Shown here: positions 1 through 5,320 of the stretch, in pieces
How the letters are laid out: every line of letters begins with the position of its first letter
Numbering within the stretch: position 1 is the first letter of the stretch
NCBI GenBank assembly: GCA_003157575.1
Contig: PMKA01000527.1
Span: 1-5,320, forward strand
Origin: Opitutia bacterium
Lineage (GTDB): Bacteria; Verrucomicrobiota; Verrucomicrobiia; Opitutales; Opitutaceae
Length of the DNA: 5,320 bases
Reading direction: 5' to 3'
Position numbers and translations under genes: made by a program
The notes under the pieces: generated by a model
Database searches by the model: none
What the model was told of the DNA's origin: nothing
Seen by the model: the letters and a program-made list of their open reading frames with translations, nothing else

Positions 1-2346
1 CTCGTGGCTCATCATCGCCAGAAACGCGCTTTTCGCATGGTTGGCGCGCTCGGCCGCCTCCTTGGCAAGCCTGAGCTCCTCGGCGGCCTGCTTCTGGTCG
101 GTGATGTCGACCAGGGTGGACAACTCCTTGATCTTCCCGTTCCCCTGCTCGCGGATGTAGCGCATGGAGAAGGCGGCCCAGACCACGTCGCCATTGGGAC
201 GCAGGTAGCGCCGCTCCATGCTGTAGTGATCGATCTCCCCCAAATCGAGTTTCGCCCGCATCGCCTTGTGCCTGGCGTAGTCGTCAGGATGCGAGACATC
301 CCGATAGGAATCGATCGTCAGAGCCTTCTCAAGGGGCACTCCCGTCACCCGCGCGTGCTCGCCGTTGACCAGACGCGTGTTCGGGTCGCCCACGATCTGC
401 CAGGAGATTCCGACAGGCACCGTCTCGAAGATGAACCGGAAACGGGCCTCCTTTTCGAGCAGCTCCTCCTGCGCCCGCTTTACATCGGTGACGTCAACCA
501 GCGTCGTCAGCTCCTCCACCTCGCCCGTGCTCGGATCATGGTGCGTGTGCATGGACAAGACAGCCCACACAATGCTCCCGTCGGGCCGCAGGAAACGTTT
601 CTCCATCGAGAACTCATCGATCTCCCCGCTATAAAGCCTGTCAGCCAGCACGGCCTGTTTCTCCCGGTCATCCGGATGGGTCACCGTGATGTAGTTGGTC
701 GAGTCCTTCGACTGCGCGACCGGCACGCCGGTGATCCGTTCGTAGGCGGGATTGATTATTCGGGTGTCCGCCCGCCGGCCGCGAAGCCACGCGATGCCCA
801 CCGGCGAATGCTCGAAGATAAAACGGAACAACGCCTCCTGGCTGCGCAGCTGTTCCTCCATCCGATGCCGCGCGGTGACATCCGTCTGGACCCCCATGAA
901 ACCGGTGCAATCTCCGTTCGCATCGTGCAGCGGCTGCACTTCAATCTCGGACCAGTACGGCCGTCCGGACTTGTGGTAATCGAGCACCACCACGTGAAAT
1001 CCCTGCTGGGTGATCAAACCGGCGCGCATCTGCGCCACCGCCCCGGGGGATGTGTCGGAACCCTGCAACAACGATCCCGGCTTCCGCCCCTTCATCTCTT
1101 GCAGCGAATAGCCGGTGACCCGCACATAGGCATCGTTCATCCATTCAACCCGGCCTTCGACATCCGTTAGGATGATGCCGCTCTTCGCGACGTTCGTCAC
1201 CAGCGCGAGCCTCTTGCTGTTCTCGGTCGCCTCCTGAAGCTCGCGGGTGATCTTTTCCGCAAGTGCGATGGCCCTCGACCGGGCGCCGGTCAGCACCCAG
1301 ATCATCAAGCCGGCAAGAAGGCTCATCGCGAGTCCACCGCCCAGAACGAGTCCCAGCAACTGCCGGTTCGCCGCAACCCCAAAGCTCGGCCTGGAGGCGA
1401 TCCGCAACGACCACTGGCGGCCGTAGAGAGAAAGCGGTACGGTCGCCCGGAAACGGCTGCTGGCATAATCGGCGTCCGTCACGACCACGGCGGCACGCTT
1501 GATGATCCGCTCATCGGAATCAAAGATCAACGCCGCCGTGCTTGTCGCGTCGCCTTCAAACACGTCGAACTCCACCTGGTCCTCGGTGAGGGCGGCTATG
1601 CCCTTCATCAGTTCGTCGACACGGATGGCCGCAAAAACCCATCCCTGCAATGCACGCCGGCGATCTTCGGGTGTTTCAAGGTGGCCGCCCCGTTCGTAGA
1701 CGGGCAACATGAGCTGAAATCCGGCGACCTTCTTCTCGTCCTGAGCAAGGGCGATGCGCCGGCTCAGCACGGCGCGGTCCTGGAGCATCGCCTGTTCGGC
1801 CGCTTCGGCCCGTCTCTCCTCAGCTGCCATGTCCAGGCCAAGCGCCGCGGAATTCCGGCCGATCGGTTCGACGTAAGTGACCGGGTAGAGCACGTCGCGC
1901 TCGCTCGCCGGGTGGATTCTGAAATCCGGAGCCCCATCGACGCGGACCCTGGCCAGATACTCGGGAAGGTCCGCCCGGCGGACCCGCTCGGCATAGCCGA
2001 ACCCAAGCACGCCATGGCGCAGCGACGGTTCCATGGAATGCGCGTAAATCGACCAGCCGTTGCGTGTTACGCTCTGACTGGCCGAGAAAAGCCCCTGCGC
2101 GCCCTGCAATGCCTCATCAATGCGCTCCAGGCGCCCGGAAATCGTGCTGCTCACCAGCTCGCTCAACCGTCCGAAACGGACTTTTTCGGTCGCCGTCCCC
2201 TGCTCGTGCACGAGCCAGGCTGCCACGGCTGTCAGAAGCAGGCCGATCGCCAGCGCCGCGAGAGGCCAGGCAAGCCTGGACCCATTCGCGTTGCGAGAGT
2301 TGGGTTTTTCCGCGCTCAGGGACATTCGGAATTTCTTTACTCTCAT
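1..2346 (-). CDS. CHASE-PAS-PAS-PAS sensor histidine kinase, C-terminus cut by window edge
   Basis: A membrane sensor kinase that should detect a periplasmic ligand and autophosphorylate on a cytoplasmic histidine. The reverse strand reads without a stop for 782 codons to the window edge. In order: basic N-terminus; TM1 about residues 25-46; CHASE domain about 80-300, with the family motifs GFGYAERV (115-122), YPVTYVEPIGRNSAALGLD (154-172) and AGFQLMLPVY (208-217); TM2 about 330-352; a helical linker; PAS1 380-494; PAS2 504-621; PAS3 633-750, with PAC ends TDVT, DVTD and DITD; then the HisKA start AKSAFLAMMSHE, whose His781 is the expected phosphoacceptor. The rest of HisKA, the HATPase_c domain and any receiver domain lie outside. 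I chose the ATG at 2346, the most upstream ATG in this frame, preceded by GAGG only 2 nt away. The in-frame ATG at 2325, seven codons later, is an equally possible start. The CHASE ligand cannot be deduced. The family call is firm; the exact start is not. Confidence 0.95.
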   Translation of the reverse strand, partial: MRVKKFRMSLSAEKPNSRNANGSRLAWPLAALAIGLLLTAVAAWLVHEQGTATEKVRFGRLSELVSSTISGRLERIDEALQGAQGLFSASQSVTRNGWSIYAHSMEPSLRHGVLGFGYAERVRRADLPEYLARVRVDGAPDFRIHPASERDVLYPVTYVEPIGRNSAALGLDMAAEERRAEAAEQAMLQDRAVLSRRIALAQDEKKVAGFQLMLPVYERGGHLETPEDRRRALQGWVFAAIRVDELMKGIAALTEDQVEFDVFEGDATSTAALIFDSDERIIKRAAVVVTDADYASSRFRATVPLSLYGRQWSLRIASRPSFGVAANRQLLGLVLGGGLAMSLLAGLMIWVLTGARSRAIALAEKITRELQEATENSKRLALVTNVAKSGIILTDVEGRVEWMNDAYVRVTGYSLQEMKGRKPGSLLQGSDTSPGAVAQMRAGLITQQGFHVVVLDYHKSGRPYWSEIEVQPLHDANGDCTGFMGVQTDVTARHRMEEQLRSQEALFRFIFEHSPVGIAWLRGRRADTRIINPAYERITGVPVAQSKDSTNYITVTHPDDREKQAVLADRLYSGEIDEFSMEKRFLRPDGSIVWAVLSMHTHHDPSTGEVEELTTLVDVTDVKRAQEELLEKEARFRFIFETVPVGISWQIVGDPNTRLVNGEHARVTGVPLEKALTIDSYRDVSHPDDYARHKAMRAKLDLGEIDHYSMERRYLRPNGDVVWAAFSMRYIREQGNGKIKELSTLVDITDQKQAAEELRLAKEAAERANHAKSAFLAMMSHE
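94..837 (-). repeat. Internal tandem duplication of a PAS domain (PAS2/PAS3)
   Basis: Within the CHASE kinase, residues 504-632 and 633-752 align without gaps at a period of 129 residues (387 bp). By hand count about 54 of 120 positions are identical. Shared landmarks are the opening FRFIFE..PVGI.W, then R.TGVP, HPDD, GEID..SME.R.LRP.G..VWA..SM and the closing TLVD.TD. This is more similarity than unrelated PAS domains usually show, and PAS1 (380-494) does not share these landmarks. It therefore looks like an in-gene duplication followed by divergence. The ligand-facing parts have diverged most, for example DSTNYITVT against TIDSYRDVS. Confidence 0.85.
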
Positions 2347-2375
2347 TACCTCGGCCAAGTGACGCAAACCTGAAA

Positions 2376-2410
2376 CCCGGACAGCGCCTTTTTCGTGTTT
2401 CGTGTCCGGG
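2376..2410. promoter_or_regulatory. Perfect 8+8 bp inverted repeat, candidate operator
   Basis: CCCGGACA (2376-2383) and TGTCCGGG (2403-2410) are exact reverse complements separated by 19 bp. The centre-to-centre distance of the arms is 27 bp, roughly two and a half helical turns. The dyad lies in the divergent intergenic region, directly downstream of the candidate -10 of the minus-strand kinase and over its expected start site, a position suited to repression. It could also fold as a stem-loop in the kinase leader mRNA. The T-run is in the loop rather than after the stem, so it is not a normal intrinsic terminator. Confidence 0.45.
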
Positions 2411-2439
2411 CTAATGTTGACCGGCGTTTGGACGATCAA
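2411..2439 (-). promoter_or_regulatory. Candidate sigma-70-like promoter for the CHASE kinase gene
   Basis: On the reverse strand, TTGATC (2439-2434) is followed after 17 bp by CATTAG (2416-2411). This is a fair -35 match (TTGA) and a weak -10 match at ideal spacing. It would start transcription near 2404, about 60 bp upstream of the ATG at 2346. In a GC-rich genome such matches arise easily by chance, so this is only a candidate. Confidence 0.3.
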
Positions 2440-2444
2440 GTTTG

Positions 2445-2464
2445 GTAACGTGATTGCGAGTTAC
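2445..2464. promoter_or_regulatory. Short inverted repeat GTAAC-N10-GTTAC, possible regulator site
   Basis: GTAAC (2445-2449) and GTTAC (2460-2464) form a 5+5 bp dyad with a 10 bp spacer. Imperfect symmetry extends a little further outward (TTTGGTAAC against the complement of GTTACAACC, 7 of 9 matching). It sits in the middle of the divergent region, in a locally AT-richer stretch, about 120 bp upstream of the propeller-sensor start. The geometry suits a dimeric DNA-binding protein, but the arms are short and chance is a real alternative. Confidence 0.25.
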
Positions 2465-2484
2465 AACCGTCATGGCCAGCGGTG

Positions 2485-2513
2485 CGCCTGCCTGCGGCGC
2501 GCGCCGGCAGGCG
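2485..2513 (+). other. GC-rich stem-loop in the leader of the propeller-sensor gene
   Basis: CGCCTGCC (2485-2492) can pair with GGCAGGCG (2506-2513), a perfect 8 bp GC-rich stem closing a 13 nt loop that itself contains the self-complementary GGCGCGCGCC. It lies 74-102 bp upstream of the ATG at 2587 and has no following U-tract, so it is not a canonical terminator. It may act as an mRNA structure in the leader, or simply reflect high GC content. Confidence 0.35.
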
Positions 2514-2566
2514 GAGAGGCGGCACTCCAGCGGCGTGAGGTTGCGCGGGCGCCCGAGGGCGTCGAC

Positions 2567-2573
2567 GGAGAGG
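2567..2573 (+). promoter_or_regulatory. Probable Shine-Dalgarno for the propeller sensor, widely spaced
   Basis: GGAGAGG is a strong purine-rich match but lies 13 nt before the ATG at 2587, longer than the usual 5-10 nt. It is the best ribosome-binding candidate near this start. The reading frame is closed upstream by a TGA at 2536-2538, and the only other early ATG (2632) would remove most of the signal peptide. An exact copy of the 8-mer CGGAGAGG occurs 54 bp upstream at 2512-2519. Confidence 0.4.
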
Positions 2574-2586
2574 TTCCGCGTCTCTT

Positions 2587-5320
2587 ATGAGCATCCGATC
2601 CCGATGGTGGAGATTGTTGGCCGGCGCAGGGATGGTGCTGACCCCTTTCGTGGCGCTCGCACTGGACCCGGCCAAGTCGATCTATCAGTTCAATTGCCAG
2701 GGCTGGACGCGGCAGACGGGACTGCCTGCTGGCAAGATCAATGCCATCGCCCAGACCACGGACGGCTATCTCTGGCTGGGCACGCAAGACGGGCTGGTGC
2801 GTTTCGACGGGGTGTCGTTCGCGCACGTGAACATCGACTCCGCCGAGACACGCGGGCGCGAGGTGCGCAGTCTCGTCAGCTCGTCGCGCGGAGATCTGTT
2901 GCTGGCGATCAACAACGGAGCGTTTGGGCGTTTCGACGGGGAGAAGTTCAAGCGCCTCGACGATCCGCGGTGGCCCCGGGACAATTTTTCGGCAAAAACG
3001 ATCTTCGAGGCGCGTGACGGTTCCGTGTGGGTGGGATCAAATCTCGGTGTGGGCCGAACCGTGCCGGACGATCCCCGGGGGGGGATGCACTTGGCGTCCC
3101 CAAAACGTGTCTTTGCCCTTTGCGAGGATCCGGCTGGACGGATCTGGTCGGGCACGGAAGAAGGCGGCGCATTCTGCGTGTCGCAGGGCGAACGGGTGGA
3201 CTTGCCCGATCCCTCGCTCGCAGCCGAGGTCGTCTCGGCAATCGCGACCGATTCCTCGGGCCGTCTCTGGGTTGGAGAGGGCAACACGCTGCGCTGTTAC
3301 GATGGTGCGGGCCGGCGGTTGGAAGTCCCCGCCCAGCTGGCCGGGATCACCGCGCTGCTTGTTGATCGGCATGGCGTCCTCTGGGTGGGCACCGACCGGG
3401 CGGGGCTGGCCCGTTTTGCGAATGGCGGGTTCACCTTCCTGCGCAAGGCGGACGGACTCGTCAGCGACTACGTCACCTCGCTGTACGAAGACGCCGAGGG
3501 CAGTATCTGGGTGGGCACCCGAGACGGGCTGAATCAGCTTTCAGACCTGAAGTTCCCGCTTTTCACCGAAAAGGAGGGAATCGTGGCGGGCTCGGTGCAT
3601 ATGGTGGCGACCGCGCGCGACGGCGGAATTTGGATCACGAGCACCCAGGGCGTGTGCCATTTCGACGGCAAGTCAGCCAAGGATTTTACGAGCGACGCGG
3701 TCTTGACAACCCATTACGTCAAGCTGGTGGCCGAGGCCCGCAACGGCGACCTGTACCTGGCCGACGGCAACCGCAACTTGAATGTCATGTCCGGGGGCCG
3801 GTTGGCCGCCCGGTATGCCTGCGAACGCTGGCCCGAGGCCATCGCGGAGGACGACGAGAGCATGATTGTCGGACTGGGGCAGACCCTGTGGCGCGTCCGC
3901 GGCCAGGGGTTGGAACCCTGCCACTTTGCGGAGGGTCAGGACGCCGGTTTCAAGTGGTTCCAACACATGTGTGTGGCCAGTGACGGAGCTATCTGGATAC
4001 CTTCCTATGTTGGCATCTTCAGGGTCAAGGACGGCCGGACGCGCAAGTTCGAAGTTCCGAACTGGAGGGCCGAGGATCGGCTGTACTTCATCATGGAGGA
4101 TGCGGACGGCAGCATCTGGGTCAGCGGGTCCGTCGGCCTGGTACGGGTGAAGAACGGCCAGCTAAAACGCATCACGGAGAAGGACGGGCTCTACGATGGC
4201 ATGATCAACGCCATCGTTGCCGATGACCACGGGTATTTCTGGATGGATTCCGGGCGCGGCATCTACCGGGTCGCGCGCCGGAGTCTGAACGATTTTGCCG
4301 ACGGCCGGATCCCTGCTGTGCAGTGCGAGGGTTTCGAAGGTCTCGATGCGGCCAAGTCCACCGATCGCACCGATCAATTGTACTCCGGTTGCAAGACCCC
4401 GGACGGACGCATCTGGTTTCCCAATGCGCGAGGGGTGTTGATGATCGACCCGGCGAATTTCTTCACCAACAAGATCGCGCCCCCGGTCCATATTGAACAG
4501 GTGCGGGTCGACGGCGCGACGCGACGCGAACGGGGGCGGGCGGTCCTGCCGGCGGGAACCGAGCGGGTGGAGTTCTCTTTTGCGGCGCTCAGTTTCATCG
4601 CGCCACAGAAGGTGAGTATCCAGTACCAGCTGGAGGGGCTGGACAAAGCCTGGGTCGATGCGGGTGCGCGCCGGTCCGTTCTCTACAACAACCTTCGCCA
4701 CGGGCGCTACACTTTCCGGGTGCGGGGCTGTAATGCCGACGGCATGTGGGACACCGCCGACGCCGCGTTTTCGATCGAGTTGCAGCCCTTCTTCTACGAG
4801 ACGCCCTGGTTCTACGCATCGTGCGGCCTCGCGGGCGTGGCGGTGCTGTTAGCCTCCTATCGCTGGAAGGTCCGGCTCATGGTCCTGCGCCAGCGGAAAC
4901 TGCAGGCGGCGAACGACCTGCTGGAAGCGAAGGTGGCCGAGCGCACCCACGAGCTTTCCCACGAGCGCGACCTGCTGCGCACCCTGCTGGAGAACTCGCA
5001 CGACAGCATCTTTTTCAAGGACACGCAGTCACGCTTCGTGAAGGCGGGCAGGGCGCTGGCGGCGGGACTCGGCGTGAAGTCTCCGGACGACCTGATCGGC
5101 CGTACGGATGCGGATTTTCTCTCTGCGGAACATGCCCGTCAGTCCGCGGACGACGAGCAGGAGATCATGCGCACCGGCCGTCCCATGCTCGACAAGATCG
5201 AGCACTCCGTGCATCCGGACGGACATCAGCTTTGGGTGCTCACCAGCAAGATGCCGTGGCGCGGCAAGAATGGCGAGATAGTCGGAACGTTCGGAATCTC
5301 CAAGGACATCTCCGCAATCA
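2587..5320 (+). CDS. Two-component regulator propeller / Y_Y_Y / PAS sensor protein, C-terminus cut by window edge
   Basis: A transmembrane sensor whose large extracytoplasmic part resembles HTCS receptors. The frame is open for 911 codons to the window edge. Visible parts: signal peptide (basic RSRWWR, hydrophobic core, likely cleavage after AxA at Ala25); 14 blade-like repeats from about residue 50 to 620, typified by DG.LWLGT.DGLVRFDG and EGSIWVGTRDGLNQL (two-component regulator propeller, Reg_prop); Y_Y_Y domain about 633-735, with its hallmark YQLEGLDKAW and the later GRYTFRVRGCNADGMWD; TM helix about 741-758; coiled-coil linker about 760-800 (ERTHELSHERDLLRTLLE); PAS domain about 797-911, with FFKD and the PAC end GTFGISKDIS. 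The output domain is outside; a histidine kinase is most likely, a diguanylate cyclase or another output is possible. Known HTCS propellers sense glycans in Bacteroides; a carbohydrate ligand here is inference. Start: the ATG at 2587, upstream of which the frame is closed. Confidence 0.95.
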   Translation, partial: MSIRSRWWRLLAGAGMVLTPFVALALDPAKSIYQFNCQGWTRQTGLPAGKINAIAQTTDGYLWLGTQDGLVRFDGVSFAHVNIDSAETRGREVRSLVSSSRGDLLLAINNGAFGRFDGEKFKRLDDPRWPRDNFSAKTIFEARDGSVWVGSNLGVGRTVPDDPRGGMHLASPKRVFALCEDPAGRIWSGTEEGGAFCVSQGERVDLPDPSLAAEVVSAIATDSSGRLWVGEGNTLRCYDGAGRRLEVPAQLAGITALLVDRHGVLWVGTDRAGLARFANGGFTFLRKADGLVSDYVTSLYEDAEGSIWVGTRDGLNQLSDLKFPLFTEKEGIVAGSVHMVATARDGGIWITSTQGVCHFDGKSAKDFTSDAVLTTHYVKLVAEARNGDLYLADGNRNLNVMSGGRLAARYACERWPEAIAEDDESMIVGLGQTLWRVRGQGLEPCHFAEGQDAGFKWFQHMCVASDGAIWIPSYVGIFRVKDGRTRKFEVPNWRAEDRLYFIMEDADGSIWVSGSVGLVRVKNGQLKRITEKDGLYDGMINAIVADDHGYFWMDSGRGIYRVARRSLNDFADGRIPAVQCEGFEGLDAAKSTDRTDQLYSGCKTPDGRIWFPNARGVLMIDPANFFTNKIAPPVHIEQVRVDGATRRERGRAVLPAGTERVEFSFAALSFIAPQKVSIQYQLEGLDKAWVDAGARRSVLYNNLRHGRYTFRVRGCNADGMWDTADAAFSIELQPFFYETPWFYASCGLAGVAVLLASYRWKVRLMVLRQRKLQAANDLLEAKVAERTHELSHERDLLRTLLENSHDSIFFKDTQSRFVKAGRALAAGLGVKSPDDLIGRTDADFLSAEHARQSADDEQEIMRTGRPMLDKIEHSVHPDGHQLWVLTSKMPWRGKNGEIVGTFGISKDISAI
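2734..4446 (+). repeat. Fourteen propeller-blade repeats inside the propeller sensor
   Basis: I count 14 units with the pattern 'I..I..D..G.LW.GT..GL.RF' whose small-residue/aromatic cores fall near residues 59-66, 102-108, 144-150, 184-190, 224-230, 262-268, 304-310, 346-352, 386-392, 423-429, 467-473, 507-513, 549-555 and 607-613. Fourteen fits two seven-bladed beta-propellers, the architecture known for HTCS sensor domains. Blades 2, 9 and 10 lack the usual tryptophan (DLLLAI, DLYLAD, SMIVGL) and are the most degenerate, so the exact count could be off by one. Confidence 0.75.

Larger units (their letters stand above)
2347..2586. other. Divergent intergenic region between two sensor genes
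   Basis: The 240 bp between the two start codons must carry the promoters of both genes. It holds the dyads at 2376-2410 and 2445-2464, the stem-loop at 2485-2513 and the candidate minus-strand promoter. It is AT-richer in its left and middle part (2330-2465) and very GC-rich from about 2480 to 2580. I could not find a convincing -35/-10 pair for the plus-strand gene: TTGACC at 2417-2422 is a good -35 but has no acceptable -10 at normal spacing. Confidence 0.7.

Noticed and set aside
4..1170. 388-codon open frame on the plus strand opposite the CHASE kinase
   Set aside because: It is an antisense shadow caused by high GC. The reverse strand encodes clear PAS and HisKA motifs continuously over the same bases, whereas this translation shows no recognisable domain.
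1681..2373. 230-codon plus-strand frame opposite the CHASE domain
   Set aside because: It is antisense to well-conserved CHASE motifs, has no recognisable domain, and runs past the start region of the real gene.
2376..2410. Intrinsic terminator reading of the CCCGGACA/TGTCCGGG dyad
   Set aside because: The T-run lies in the 19 nt loop rather than after the stem, and both neighbouring genes start, rather than end, on either side.
2417..2446. Plus-strand promoter starting from TTGACC at 2417-2422
   Set aside because: The -35 is good, but at 16-18 bp spacing the -10 would be GTTTGG or TTTGGT, neither close to TATAAT.
2454..3017. 187-codon plus-strand frame overlapping the start of the propeller sensor
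   Set aside because: It is out of frame with the signal peptide and first blades, which are clearly coding; the translation is Arg/Gly-rich and unlike any family I know.
2766..3287. 173-codon minus-strand frame within the propeller gene
   Set aside because: It is a shadow of the propeller repeats, with Ser/Arg/Pro-rich composition and no start context or domain.
4162..4701. 179-codon minus-strand frame opposite the last blades and the Y_Y_Y domain
   Set aside because: The opposite strand carries the diagnostic Y_Y_Y motifs; this frame has no recognisable domain.

Overview
This GC-rich window holds two large sensor-kinase-type genes that diverge from a shared intergenic region of about 240 bp. 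Both run off the window edges, so their output ends cannot be seen. There are no RNA genes, mobile elements, CRISPR arrays or other genes. The organism looks like a GC-rich environmental Gram-negative bacterium rich in two-component sensors. The style of the propeller protein (an N-terminal 'ALDP...' after the signal peptide, followed by the first blade with 'GYLWLGTQDGLVRFDG') resembles proteins I associate with Verrucomicrobia such as Opitutaceae, and also with some Acidobacteria and Xanthomonadales. That taxonomic guess is inference only.

Region 1 (1-2346, minus strand): a membrane histidine kinase of which 782 residues are visible. Its order is TM1, a periplasmic CHASE sensor domain, TM2, three PAS domains, and the start of a HisKA dimerisation/phosphoacceptor domain. 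The window stops one residue after the probable phosphorylated histidine (His781). PAS2 and PAS3 are an internal tandem duplication.

Region 2 (2347-2586): the divergent control region. It contains a perfect 8+8 dyad placed just downstream of a plausible promoter for the minus-strand kinase, a second shorter dyad, and a strong GC-rich hairpin in the probable leader of the plus-strand gene.

Region 3 (2587-5320, plus strand): a protein of which 911 residues are visible. It has a signal peptide, 14 recognisable propeller-blade repeats (consistent with two seven-bladed propellers), a Y_Y_Y domain, one TM helix, a coiled-coil linker and a cytoplasmic PAS domain. Its extracytoplasmic half matches the hybrid two-component system (HTCS) type of sensor. 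The transmitter or other output module lies beyond the window.

The two genes are probably separate sensors, one with a CHASE input and one with a propeller input. Their divergent arrangement suggests shared or linked control. No ligand or target gene can be named from this window.
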